Source: Salegentibacter sediminis
Lineage (GTDB): Bacteria > Bacteroidota > Bacteroidia > Flavobacteriales > Flavobacteriaceae
Length of the DNA: 42,675 bases
Direction of reading: 5' to 3'
NCBI RefSeq assembly: GCF_002078605.1
Contig: NZ_MSJR01000014.1
Location: 1-42,675 of the forward strand
This document shows positions 1 through 7,751 of the stretch, one piece after another. Below the pieces are notes generated by a model, which made no database searches, was not told where the DNA came from, and saw only the letters and a program-made list of their open reading frames with translations. Both the position numbers and the translations under genes were made by a program. Each line of letters opens with the position of its first letter. The first letter of the stretch is position 1.

Positions 1-673
1 AGTAATAGTCAAAATGTGCAGAAAAGATGTTTAAAATTCTAAATATATGTTCTGGATCAATACGATCTAGATCATCAATTACCAGAACTGTTTTCTTGGA
101 AGGATAAGTATGTTTTAATGTTTGTAAAAGAAAGGATATTAATACGGTCAATGCATTTTCTTCTCGAATAGTACCATCCTTTTTCGTGAATTCTTCAAGA
201 AATGTTTTTAAATCATTTTCATCATCTATTTTTTTTGATTTCCTGAATGCAAGAATCTTTTTTCTTAGTTCTAAAATAGGTTTTGCTACAAAATTTAAGT
301 TTTGATCTAATTTAGAAAGCTTAGTTATTAGTTTTTCTATTAAAGATTGATAGTTGTTAAGAAAGAAATATTCAGTAGCTAGGTAATTCCCAAAATCTAT
401 TTTTTCAAAATCCGGATTTTCTTTAAATAACTGTAATCCAATATCGAATTTAATTAGCTCAAAAATATCTTCATTAGCAGAGACCGAATAGTTTACAGGG
501 TTTAATCTGATTTCTATGTATTCATTATTATTTCTTTTAAAAAACTCATTAATGAAATACGTTTTACCAATCCCAAAAATTCCGGATAATATTATTCGAT
601 TATTATTATCTATGTTTAAATGGTTTTTAAATCTAGACTCTTCATTTTCAATCGGTAAATTTTTAAATTCCAT
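1..673 (-). CDS. KAP-family P-loop NTPase, C-terminus cut off by the window edge
   Basis: Reading the minus strand from the ATG at 673 gives an open frame that runs off the left edge (224 complete codons). Near the start is a Walker A P-loop, GIFGIGKT, at residues 31-38. Near the window edge is a Walker B-like stretch, VLVIDDLDRIDPEHI, in which the aspartates would coordinate magnesium and the DLDR signature is typical of KAP and related STAND NTPases. KAP NTPases are known from phage-exclusion proteins such as PifA and from membrane-associated ATPases; the part seen here has no membrane segment. No Shine-Dalgarno sequence precedes the ATG. Function is inferred from motifs only; a role in phage defence is possible but unproved. 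The remainder of the gene lies outside the window. Confidence 0.8.
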   Translation of the reverse strand, partial: MEFKNLPIENEESRFKNHLNIDNNNRIILSGIFGIGKTYFINEFFKRNNNEYIEIRLNPVNYSVSANEDIFELIKFDIGLQLFKENPDFEKIDFGNYLATEYFFLNNYQSLIEKLITKLSKLDQNLNFVAKPILELRKKILAFRKSKKIDDENDLKTFLEEFTKKDGTIREENALTVLISFLLQTLKHTYPSKKTVLVIDDLDRIDPEHIFRILNIFSAHFDYY

Positions 674-829
674 TCGGAGGAGGATTTGGTTAAATATTGT
701 TGGCAACGGTTACGGTTAACGCCAGTGTGCGGAGATTAGCACGCGGAGTTGTCGGCTTGTTGTTTTGTTTCTTTGGAGTTCTAAGTTACCGTTTTTCCTA
801 CAATACCGCATATTGGGTCGTTAACCGAT

Positions 830-1493
830 GTTGTAAGCAGTTTTTTATTTCAATTTCCCAATCCAAATATCTCCTTTTGGATAAAAATAGGTTTTTTCAT
901 TATTTCTCTCAACTACGTGAAATTCTTCTTGAATTAGCTTTTTATAGAATCGTTGGTTCTTATAATATTCCTTTTTGTCTGGGTATTGTTCTTTAGACCA
1001 ATTTATTTCCCATTCTTCATAAGAGTCAAAATCAATTTTTCCTTCCCAATTAAATTTTTTCAAATCAGATGAGAATTTTCCAAATTGATTTAAATCAAGG
1101 TAATTATCACCTTTTGAAGGTATGAAATTTTCATTTTCGTAATAGTTTATCTTTTCTTCAATTGCACAAACAATTTCAGATTTTAGCATTCTTGGATTAT
1201 AAAGCCAAATTGCTAAATAATAATCTTTACCTAATTTGTCCAGTTCTTTTTTCCATTCGAAATAAGTATTCAATAAAGTTCGAATAATTAGTTTTCGTAA
1301 TTCTCCATTAATTTTAAATTGCTCACCGTACCATTCTTCAATTTCGTAATTGTAATATTTTTTTTCTTTTAGAAAATCCAAATCCAATTTTAAGTCAGAA
1401 TTATTAATTGACTTATTTATACCTCTAATAATTTTCTTTGAAAGAATTGATTTTTTTCTCATTTCCGGGATTTTCCTAAAAATTGCTTACAAC
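830..1493. repeat. Inverted repeat pair enclosing one gene (cassette-like unit)
   Basis: The 15-mer at 830-844, GTTGTAAGCAGTTTT, is matched in reverse complement by 1479-1493 (14 of 15 bases). The left copy ends one base before the stop codon of the enclosed minus-strand gene and the right copy lies 16 bases beyond its start codon, so the pair tightly brackets a single gene. To the left, 697-829 is GC-richer than either neighbouring gene and has further self-complementary bits (GGTTAAC near 714, GTTAACC near 820). I see no transposase. Similar TTGTAAGCA ends around small hypothetical genes are something I recall from flavobacterial genomes, which I cannot check here. Confidence 0.5.
845..1462 (-). 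CDS. Hypothetical protein, 205 aa
   Basis: I do not recognise a family. The protein is 205 residues, rich in lysine, glutamate, asparagine and aromatic residues, with a basic N-terminus (MRKKSILSKKIIRG) and no signal peptide or membrane segment, so it is probably cytoplasmic. The C-terminal half contains many tyrosines and tryptophans, including YDSYEEWEINW-like acidic stretches. The coding DNA is markedly AT-rich. It is a solitary gene placed between an inverted repeat pair, and its left neighbour is the KAP-type NTPase; this suggests accessory or recently acquired DNA. Length and an uninterrupted frame argue that it is a genuine gene; there is no basis for a function. Confidence 0.7.
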   Translation of the reverse strand: MRKKSILSKKIIRGINKSINNSDLKLDLDFLKEKKYYNYEIEEWYGEQFKINGELRKLIIRTLLNTYFEWKKELDKLGKDYYLAIWLYNPRMLKSEIVCAIEEKINYYENENFIPSKGDNYLDLNQFGKFSSDLKKFNWEGKIDFDSYEEWEINWSKEQYPDKKEYYKNQRFYKKLIQEEFHVVERNNEKTYFYPKGDIWIGKLK

Positions 1494-1695
1494 TTGTTTT
1501 ATACGCAACAATTTACAGATATATCCAGAAGAAAGCCGGGATAAAGCAGATGAAGATATCCTATTTTATTAACACTTAAGGGAAAAAGGATAGAACAAAT
1601 GAGCCCCAGAGAAAAGTCTTAGAAGAAATTAGGCAGGGGCCTCGGGCAAAGAAGATCCGGTAGAGGCTATCAGCAGTATAAAAGAACTCAACTTC

Positions 1696-2094
1696 CTATT
1701 TACATCGCACTATTTCCTGATTGAAAATTTTAGTAATTAGTGGAATGGATAATGGTTTAACCAGGTAATCCTTTACAAATTTATATGCAGCTACTTTTTG
1801 CCTATCAGTTTTAGAAATTGAAGAGGTTAAAATATAAACAGAAATCTTGTTGTCATTAAATTCTTTCAAACCTTCGAGAAAATCCCACCCATTGAATTCA
1901 GGCATATTGAGATCTAAAAAGATGTATAGTTTTTCGAGGGAATTAGATCTGATGTGTTGAAGATTAAAGGCTAAAGCTTTATTTGCCTTATAAAAGGAAA
2001 TAATTTCAGGATTTCGATCATCCATAGCAGCAGAGATCAACTTTTCATTTATGAGATGCGCCATGGGATCATCATCTACTAAGAGAATTTTCAT
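1696..2094 (-). CDS. Single-domain response regulator (CheY-like receiver)
   Basis: The 132-residue protein is one receiver domain with no output domain. The acidic pocket is D7-D9 (LLVDDDP), the phospho-acceptor is D61 in FLDLNMPEFNGW, the switch Thr/Ser is T90-S91 in YILTSS, and the conserved lysine is K113 in DYLVKPL. Proteins of this size usually pass phosphate in a phosphorelay or act by protein-protein contact. There is no kinase next to it, so its partner is probably a hybrid kinase elsewhere. It is a single gene with about 400 bases of non-coding DNA upstream. The family call is secure; the pathway is unknown. Confidence 0.9.
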   Translation of the reverse strand: MKILLVDDDPMAHLINEKLISAAMDDRNPEIISFYKANKALAFNLQHIRSNSLEKLYIFLDLNMPEFNGWDFLEGLKEFNDNKISVYILTSSISKTDRQKVAAYKFVKDYLVKPLSIPLITKIFNQEIVRCK

Positions 2095-2493
2095 AAAGAA
2101 TTCGGATTGATAAAAAGTACTTGATTCAATTTATGTTAAAACCTCTTCGTCTAATCGGATAATTAAGGTTTAATAGGCAAATGTTAAAATAATTTAAAAT
2201 AAAACCTAAAAAAATTTTATAAATATGACCTTTGGTCCGATAAAAATTACCTTTCATCGATTATTTAGACGATTTTAATGATTGCAAAGATTTGATTGAA
2301 ACAGGTTATGAGGAGGAAGCTCCCTAAAACTGATTATTTGCCATTGTAAATTCCCAATCTTCCTGAAAAAGGAACAATAATTTAAAGAATTTTGTGGCTT
2401 TGCTCAGTATTTCCTTTTATTTTGGCTGGTTATAGTTATTTTAGGCCGAAAGAATATTAAGATTGAGCCATTATTTTATTTTAAACATTCATT
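2095..2493. other. Intergenic region between divergent genes, no gene seen
   Basis: About 400 AT-rich bases separate the receiver gene (minus) from the small plus-strand gene at 2494. Stop codons break all frames and I see no RNA gene, terminator or clear repeat. Promoters for both neighbours must lie here, but no TTFG-like -33 box with correct spacing to a -7 box is convincing. Confidence 0.5.
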
Positions 2494-2709
2494 ATGGGTA
2501 GACCATCCACAAAAGCTAAAGATCTAAGAGACGGATATTATATTGAAGTCCGAAATAAGAACCAAAAAACCGGCATCAAAATTCGAAGGGATACCAAAGA
2601 GCAACTGCTACTGGCTATTGAAGAATATAAGGAAAGTAAGGAAGTTATTGTTTTAGGTAAATCTGAAAATGGAAAAATGAAGGAGATTCCAGATCTTAAA
2701 ATAGATTGA
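2494..2709 (+). CDS. Small conserved-looking hypothetical protein, 71 aa
   Basis: The 71-residue product starts MGRPSTKAKDLRDGYYIEV and is strongly charged (many Lys, Glu, Arg), with alternating patterns suggesting two or three beta strands followed by one helix (residues about 35-50, KEQLLLAIEEYKESKEV). It has no signal peptide, membrane segment or cysteine. The opening GRPSTKAKDLRDGYYIEV resembles short basic proteins annotated as hypothetical in Flavobacteriaceae, and the basic N-terminus could contact nucleic acid, but that is only an impression. It stands alone between a receiver gene and an amine oxidase gene. A clean ATG and good codon use make it likely to be real. Confidence 0.6.
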   Translation: MGRPSTKAKDLRDGYYIEVRNKNQKTGIKIRRDTKEQLLLAIEEYKESKEVIVLGKSENGKMKEIPDLKID

Positions 2710-2807
2710 TTATTAAGCTATTTTAATGTAGTGGTTCAATTTTATCTGGAAGTTCCCGTTTTTTTCTAGGTTCGTTTTAAGCTTTATCAGGGTTTAGACC
2801 GGTAAAA

Positions 2808-3866
2808 CTATTTCAGTAATTTATCGGCAGTATTTAATGCCGCGATAACTGCACCTTCCATATAGCCGGCAAATGCGGGTGCTGTTTCTGTTCCCGAAAA
2901 GTATATCTTCCCGTTCATATAGCTTTTCTGTAATAAGGGATGTCCATTATTTTGATGGGGCCTGTGGATAATTTGGTTGCCATCAGATATGAATTCATCT
3001 ATCCAAATTTTATCAACGTAAGTGCTCGGGTTCAAAGCTTGTTCTCCTAAGAGTTCTTTTAATTGCTTTAAAACAAGTTCTTTTCTCACCTCCCGGGGAT
3101 AGGAGACTGCTCCGGCATTTAAAAAGCCTGTAAAGCCAAATTTGTTTTGTTCAAAATTGGTGTGGTCGTACATCTCGGTAACAATTCCGGAGTGGCTAAA
3201 TAACATGCCTGAGTAACCATTCTGTCGCCAAAAAGGCTCTTCATATTCCAGGACAAATTTAATGGCTCCCGCCATCCAGGTTTGTACTTCCGGTAGAATT
3301 CGTAAAACATCCTCCGGTAAAGCAGGAGAAATTTGAATTTGCGAAACAACAAGTTGTGGAGGAATGCATAGCACTGCCTTATCAGCATAATATTCTAAAC
3401 CATTATCAGCTTTAATAATCAATTGGTTCCCAGCTTGTTTTATAGCATTTACTTTGGTGTTCAGGTGGATGTTTTCAGAGCTTATTTTGCGGCTTAAGGT
3501 ATCTGTGAGCATTTGAGTGCCTCCAACTATTCTATAGGAAGGGGCTTCTGAATCAGGAACATAGAATTCTTGTGCCGGTTCAAAAGATTTAGTTTGAAAA
3601 AGTGAAAGGCCTTTAGAGAATTGCGGATATTTTTTTAAGTCCAATTCTTGAATTAGGGAAATTAAATTTGGATGCTTTTCCGAAAACCAGGTTGCCCCCA
3701 ACTCCAGGGGAGTGTTTAATTTTCCCTGTATGCTTTGTATTCTTCCCCCTAATCTTGAGGAGGCTTCTAAAATTATGGTCTCAATATTCTTTTTTGAAAG
3801 TAAATAAGCTAAAGTAAGGCCATTTAACCCACCTCCTAGAATTATTATTCTTTCGTTTTGTTTCAT
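2808..3866 (-). CDS. FAD-dependent amine oxidase (flavin monoamine oxidase family)
   Basis: The 352-residue protein begins with the FAD-binding dinucleotide fold: GGGLNG at residues 11-16, a ribose-binding E34, and the family signature LEASSRLGGR at 33-42. Near the C-terminus YFSGTETAPAFAGYMEGAV matches the second FAD-contacting motif of the amine oxidase family. A substrate-domain segment, WMAGAIKFVLEYEEPFW, lies in the middle. It would oxidise an amine (or a related C-N bond) to an imine with peroxide as by-product, in the cytoplasm, as no signal peptide is present. It is about 100 residues shorter than typical monoamine oxidases, which is common in bacterial members. The substrate cannot be predicted. 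It appears monocistronic. Confidence 0.88.
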   Translation of the reverse strand: MKQNERIIILGGGLNGLTLAYLLSKKNIETIILEASSRLGGRIQSIQGKLNTPLELGATWFSEKHPNLISLIQELDLKKYPQFSKGLSLFQTKSFEPAQEFYVPDSEAPSYRIVGGTQMLTDTLSRKISSENIHLNTKVNAIKQAGNQLIIKADNGLEYYADKAVLCIPPQLVVSQIQISPALPEDVLRILPEVQTWMAGAIKFVLEYEEPFWRQNGYSGMLFSHSGIVTEMYDHTNFEQNKFGFTGFLNAGAVSYPREVRKELVLKQLKELLGEQALNPSTYVDKIWIDEFISDGNQIIHRPHQNNGHPLLQKSYMNGKIYFSGTETAPAFAGYMEGAVIAALNTADKLLK

Positions 3867-4120
3867 TGAATATCATATTTTAGCAGCTTGCAGTTGACCT
3901 GCATAATTTGGTCATTTAGACACCTCGCTTTTATATGTCGGGAATTTAAGTATTTCTCCTTTCCTTTTTTCTGTTAGAACTACAAAATTACCTGCCCCAT
4001 TGTGGTTTAGCAAGAATTTCTGAATAACCTGGAAAACACCCCGGTTTTACCCCCAATTAGGTTTTTTCAATTTGGAGAATTTCCTGCAGCTTTTTAGTTA
4101 GTCGGGAATCATTCGACCAT

Positions 4121-4148
4121 AAAAAAAGCCGACTTTTCAGCCGGCTTT
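4121..4148 (-). terminator. Rho-independent terminator of the SYLF lipoprotein gene
   Basis: Stem AAAGCCG (4125-4131) pairs with CGGCTTT (4142-4148) around a 10-base loop; read on the minus strand the stem runs into a T tract (A4121-A4127 on plus). It begins 20 bases after the stop of the gene ending at 4168. Confidence 0.85.
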
Positions 4149-4167
4149 GCTATTCGGTGTTTATAGA

Positions 4168-4713
4168 TTATTCCTCAGTAAATTGAAAGCTTTGTCCGCC
4201 AACCGATACTCCGGCCATCGCTCCGGCTTTTGGCATAGTAGCTACACCAACGCCATCCTGAAACTTAATGGTTTTAGATTTACCTTTTTCGACAATGACC
4301 GCGGAGGCATTTGCTGAAAGTTCATACTCGCCGTCCTTAAAATCATCAAGGGCTTCCTCGGTTTTGAAAAATAGAACCTCTCTGTAAGCTTTTCCGCCTG
4401 CCTGAAGTCCTATATCTACTTGTTTAAGATCAGCGTAACCAATCATAGTTCCATTTTCGTAAACTATACCGTTACCTGAAGCACCACCAATAATGTATGC
4501 ACCTTTACCTACGTTGGGAAAGACTGCATATCCCACAGAAGTGTTGAATAATTCCTGAAGATTATCATCGGCCTGAGTCATTGCTTGTTTGGCTTCCATT
4601 GCATCCTGTCTTAGCGTGTCTCCATCGCCCATATTTCCTGGGCCGCAACTAATGATGCTTATAAAGAGCATTAAAAGACCGGTTTTTCCTAATAAGTTGT
4701 TCAACATTCTCAT
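4168..4713 (-). CDS. SYLF-domain (YSC84-like) lipid-binding lipoprotein
   Basis: The 181-residue protein opens with a hydrophobic leader ending in a lipobox-like SIISC (Cys at residue 23), so it is probably a lipoprotein. The remainder matches the SYLF/Ysc84 domain: GYAVFPNVGKGAYIIGG, a GIVYENGTMIGYADL strand pair, QAGGKAYREVLFF and the closing GVSVGGQSF. Bacterial SYLF proteins are small secreted or membrane-anchored proteins thought to bind lipids; their physiological role is not settled. The gene stands alone and ends at a strong terminator. The start could be the first or second Met (residues 1 and 3); this does not alter the lipobox. Confidence 0.85.
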   Translation of the reverse strand: MRMLNNLLGKTGLLMLFISIISCGPGNMGDGDTLRQDAMEAKQAMTQADDNLQELFNTSVGYAVFPNVGKGAYIIGGASGNGIVYENGTMIGYADLKQVDIGLQAGGKAYREVLFFKTEEALDDFKDGEYELSANASAVIVEKGKSKTIKFQDGVGVATMPKAGAMAGVSVGGQSFQFTEE

Positions 4714-4970
4714 AATTTCTCTATTTTTTGGTTTTTATGAAAGTAATATCTAACTCTGGACTATTCTGTTAAGCAGACGTTATTTGGGAAGACCTTAAAT
4801 ACTTTCGTGAATGAATGTTAAACATGAAATGTGCGCCAGGTTATTCCAGATTTTTTAGATGTTCCGATTTTTGCTTATGATAAAACCCTTGGCAACATCT
4901 TGATTTCGATATTTTCAAGAAAAAGTTTAGCTTGCACTTACTAAACCAGCCTTTATCCTAACTTAACCTC

Positions 4971-5534
4971 ATGAAAAAATTCCTGATTGCTGCAATATTT
5001 TGCAGTCTAAGCATTTTTGTTAATGCCCAAAACGCAAGTGTAGAAGAATCAAGCTTCGGCATCCAAACCGGACTTTTTGGTCTTTGGGGCCATAATGAGA
5101 CTAAGCTTTCCAACCAAATTGCATTGCGAACAGAAATCGGCTTCGATAGCGGCATATGGGGAGGTTCCTTTTACGATAAGACCGGTTATGTAATCACCCC
5201 GGTAATATCCCTGGAACCCCGTTGGTACTACAACCTTAATAAACGCCTGGAAAAATCAAGAAGAATAGATGGCAATAGCGGGAATTTTTTGTCGCTTAAA
5301 ACAGCTTATCACCCAGATTGGTTCGTGATTTCAAACTACGACGAGATCAGTATTATTAGTGATATTTCCATCATTCCCACCTGGGGCATAAGAAGACATC
5401 TGGGCAGTCACTTTACCTATGAAACCGGCATAGGTTTGGGATACCGTTATATCTTTGCCAAACAAGCCGGCTATCTCGAAAATACCAGTGAGGCAGCTCT
5501 AAATCTGCATTTGAGAATAGGGTATAGGTTTTAA
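4971..5534 (+). CDS. Secreted outer-membrane-type protein, 187 aa, function unknown
   Basis: A typical Sec signal peptide (MKKFLIAAIFCSLSIFVNAQ, cleavage after Ala-Gln) is followed by about 165 residues with alternating hydrophobic and polar residues, many Gly and aromatics, and a terminal ...HLRIGYRF ending in Phe. These traits suit a small beta-barrel or barrel-like protein of the outer membrane. The segments ALRTEIGFDSGIW, PVISLEPRWYYNL and HFTYETGIGLGYRYIF look like successive transmembrane strands. I do not recognise a named family with certainty. It has its own upstream gap and no operon partner. The start at the ATG that opens the signal peptide is secure. Confidence 0.75.
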   Translation: MKKFLIAAIFCSLSIFVNAQNASVEESSFGIQTGLFGLWGHNETKLSNQIALRTEIGFDSGIWGGSFYDKTGYVITPVISLEPRWYYNLNKRLEKSRRIDGNSGNFLSLKTAYHPDWFVISNYDEISIISDISIIPTWGIRRHLGSHFTYETGIGLGYRYIFAKQAGYLENTSEAALNLHLRIGYRF

Positions 5535-5671
5535 GGAAAGAAGAGAAAAGGGATTTTATAAATTATAGGCCTGGTTTTATAACAGCTGAGTATGAATTAC
5601 CGTATGCCTAAAGTCATGGACGTTGCTGGAATTGCTATAGTTTTCTAAGAGCTCATCTAAAATTCAACTTT

Positions 5672-6589
5672 CTAAAAATCCTGATCTTTTCTGAATTTTG
5701 GGAGCTTAGATTTTCCAAAGGCTATTAGTAATAATCCAAGAATGGTGATGAGTCCTCCTATTAAAGCAATAGTTTCGGGAAACTGGCCAAAATATAAATA
5801 GGCTCCAAATAATACAAAAAGCCCCTTTGTGCTGTTGATTATAGCTTTTTGGGATAAGGGTATATACTGTAAGGCCAAATATCCTGCAATTACCGTTAAA
5901 AATGGTCCCAGGGAAGCTCCAATGAAGATATTCAATAAAGGTTTAAAACTTATTGCTAAAGGATCTTCGGTATATAACAAGGCTATAATTGAAAAGATCA
6001 GTAAAAAGAAACTACGGTTGGTGGTCAAAATTATAGGGTTGATATTCCTGATGTTCTTTTTAATGATAACGGAACTAACAGCCGAAAATACACCGGAATA
6101 CAATACATATTGAGTGCCATCAATAAACATATCATCAATGGAGGTATTGCCTTTATAACTTATAATAAATGCACCCATAACGGCAAGCACCATCCCTATA
6201 AACTCCTTGCGGTTAAAACGTTCTTTCAATAGGAAAAAGCCCAGGCTTATAACAAAAACAGGGGATATGTTTCCAATAAAAGAGGTGATTGCCGGATTGG
6301 AGATAGTATGTATGGCCTTAAAGAAGAAATAACTGCCTGCTACTTCAATAATACCCAGGATTAGTAGGATACCCAGGTTTCTTTTGGCAAATTGCTTTAT
6401 TGATCTGTAAGTTTTTTGGGTACAACCATAAAAAAATATCCAGGTTAGTCCAATGGCAAACCAATAAACTCCAAACTGAGGCAGACTGACCTCCATAAGG
6501 GCAGCTTTACTGAATATATAAACGTTGGATACGGCAATTACAGAGACAAAAGCCAGAAAAACACCTTTTAAATTAGCTGATACTTTCAC
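5672..6589 (-). CDS. EamA/DMT-superfamily transporter
   Basis: The 305-residue protein is very hydrophobic, with about ten predicted membrane helices arranged as two similar halves, as in the drug/metabolite transporter superfamily. Each half carries EamA features: NPAITSFIGNISPVFVISLGFFLLKERFNRKEFIGMVLAVMGAFII in the first half region and PLSQKAIINSTKGLFVLFGAYLYFG in the second. Such proteins usually export amino acids or small metabolites across the inner membrane; the substrate is not predictable. It is monocistronic and its 5' end faces the metallothionein-like gene, with 327 bases between. Start at the Met before VSANLKGVFLAFVSV is natural for an inner-membrane protein. Confidence 0.88.
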   Translation of the reverse strand: MKVSANLKGVFLAFVSVIAVSNVYIFSKAALMEVSLPQFGVYWFAIGLTWIFFYGCTQKTYRSIKQFAKRNLGILLILGIIEVAGSYFFFKAIHTISNPAITSFIGNISPVFVISLGFFLLKERFNRKEFIGMVLAVMGAFIISYKGNTSIDDMFIDGTQYVLYSGVFSAVSSVIIKKNIRNINPIILTTNRSFFLLIFSIIALLYTEDPLAISFKPLLNIFIGASLGPFLTVIAGYLALQYIPLSQKAIINSTKGLFVLFGAYLYFGQFPETIALIGGLITILGLLLIAFGKSKLPKFRKDQDF

Positions 6590-6916
6590 GCTATAAAGTT
6601 AGCATCTTCTCCTTAGGGTATAAGCAACATTTGTTGCCAAGCCGTCCAAATAGCGGTTTCCCCTAATTGAATCATGGGTTCCTTTATAGTTAAGACCAAT
6701 CTATGCTATGGCTTAATCCTTACTTACACAATAATAAGTTTAGGATACTAAAGGCTAAAACGGGATGCCGCAGGGAAAAAGCTGCAGACCTTGACCCGGA
6801 AAAGGATAATTTTATCAGGCAAGTTTGCTGCTTTTCAATTTAGCCTGCTTAAAAAAACAAAATTTAATGTATCTTTTTTAGGATTTATCGGTCTACTTAG
6901 GGAACAATAAAATTTT
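6590..6916. other. Divergent intergenic region upstream of the metallothionein-like gene
   Basis: No gene is visible in these 327 bases. A possible -7 box, TATCTTTT at 6870-6877, lies 39 bases before the metallothionein start, but the expected TTTG is missing 19 bases upstream (GCTT there), so the promoter call is weak. A GC-richer stretch occurs at about 6755-6800. No clear operator palindrome was found. Confidence 0.35.
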
Positions 6917-7036
6917 ATGACTATGAATAATTGTAAATGCACCAACTGTGATTGTACTAAATGTAATTGCGGAAATTGTTTGGAGAGTAACTGTCCTTGT
7001 TCCAAATGCGATTGTGATAAATGCGATTGTTGTTAA
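6917..7036 (+). CDS. Metallothionein-like cysteine-rich peptide, 39 aa
   Basis: ATG at 6917 to TAA at 7034-7036 encodes 39 residues of which 14 are cysteine: C6, C8, C11, C13, C16, C18, C21, C26, C28, C31, C33, C36, C38, C39. The cysteines fall in CxC and CxxC spacing, with Asn, Asp, Lys and Thr between and no aromatic or long hydrophobic residue, which is the pattern of metallothioneins that bind Zn, Cd or Cu in thiolate clusters. Two Cys-rich halves are separated by GNCLESN (19-25), suggesting two clusters. It is not recognisably one of the named bacterial SmtA types, which contain His and are longer. It is followed by a hairpin terminator and then sigZ. A cysteine-rich leader peptide acting in attenuation is the alternative; the regular spacing favours a metal-binding product. 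Confidence 0.78.
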   Translation: MTMNNCKCTNCDCTKCNCGNCLESNCPCSKCDCDKCDCC

Positions 7037-7043
7037 ATTTGAT

Positions 7044-7072
7044 AAAGCTTAGTCTATGAACTAAGCTTTTTT
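7044..7072 (+). terminator. Intrinsic terminator (or attenuator) between the metallothionein-like gene and sigZ
   Basis: AAAGCTTAGT (7044-7053) pairs perfectly with ACTAAGCTTT (7060-7069) around a 6-base loop and continues into T7070-T7072 (six T in all, 7067-7072). It starts 7 bases after the peptide stop and ends 10 bases before the sigZ ATG, leaving no room for a separate sigZ promoter downstream of it, so sigZ probably depends on readthrough or on an RNA start upstream. Confidence 0.85.
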
Positions 7073-7082
7073 ATATTTATAT

Positions 7083-7607
7083 ATGGAAACTCAAAAAATT
7101 TGGAACAATTTCGGGGATGAATTATATTTTTTCATACTTAAGAAGGTGAAAGATAAAAATGCTGCCAATGATATTTTCCAGAATACCTTTCTAAAAATTC
7201 ATGATAATCTCGCCAGGCTTAAAAAAGAAGAAAAAGTAAAAGCCTGGGTTTTTCAAATTGCCAGAAATGAAATAGTGAATCACTTTCATAAAGAGTCAAT
7301 TTATCTGGAGCAGGTAAATACCAATAAAGAAATTCCTTTGCCAAAATATCATCAAATCTGCTGTTTTGATAAATTCATAAATGAGCTGCCTGAAATTTAC
7401 AGGGAAGTAATTGAATTGGTTTATATAAAAGCTTATAAACAAAAGGATGTTGCAAACAAATTAGGGATAAGCCTTGAAAATGTAAAAGCAAGAATACGGA
7501 GGGCAAAAATTATTTTAAAGAAAAATTTCAGGGAATGCTGTAAGTACGAATTTGATGAAAACGGAAAGTTAACAGGAGAATCAAATTGTGCTATTTGTAA
7601 TACCTGA
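7083..7607 (+). CDS. sigZ: RNA polymerase sigma factor, SigZ type, with C-terminal cysteine cluster
   Basis: The 174-residue protein has ECF-type sigma regions: region 2 at about residues 8-78 (NNFGDELYFFILKKV, then VKAWVFQIARNEIVNHFH) and a region 4 helix-turn-helix at about 106-146 (IYREVIELVYIKAYKQKDVANKLGISLENVKARIRRAK). The C-terminal tail has C152, C153, and C169xxC172 around FDENGKLTGE, a layout I know from SigZ proteins and a plausible metal or redox sensor; C93-C94 may add ligands. No anti-sigma gene is adjacent. The gene begins 10 bases after a terminator that ends the metallothionein-like gene, so the two are probably linked in metal response. It would redirect RNA polymerase to a stress regulon. 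The family is confident; the signal is inferred. Confidence 0.88.
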   Translation: METQKIWNNFGDELYFFILKKVKDKNAANDIFQNTFLKIHDNLARLKKEEKVKAWVFQIARNEIVNHFHKESIYLEQVNTNKEIPLPKYHQICCFDKFINELPEIYREVIELVYIKAYKQKDVANKLGISLENVKARIRRAKIILKKNFRECCKYEFDENGKLTGESNCAICNT

Positions 7608-7751
7608 GTGATTATGGCGGCCAATGATGGCTAATCGCTTACTTAAGATGAATTAATAATCGTCGTACACTAACAGGAACAATCCAGAACAAATGGGAGA
7701 AAGCCAATTACCTTAAAGGTTTTTTTTTAATTTAGAAGAAAAGAATAATTA

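Noticed and set aside
516-996. Two plus-strand frames over the KAP gene and the structured intergenic region
   Set aside because: The minus strand carries the motif-supported KAP NTPase; the plus frames are shadow or repeat text.
2232-2260. Possible TTTG plus TACCTTTC promoter in the gap before 2494
   Set aside because: The spacing is only 13 bases, far from the 19 expected.
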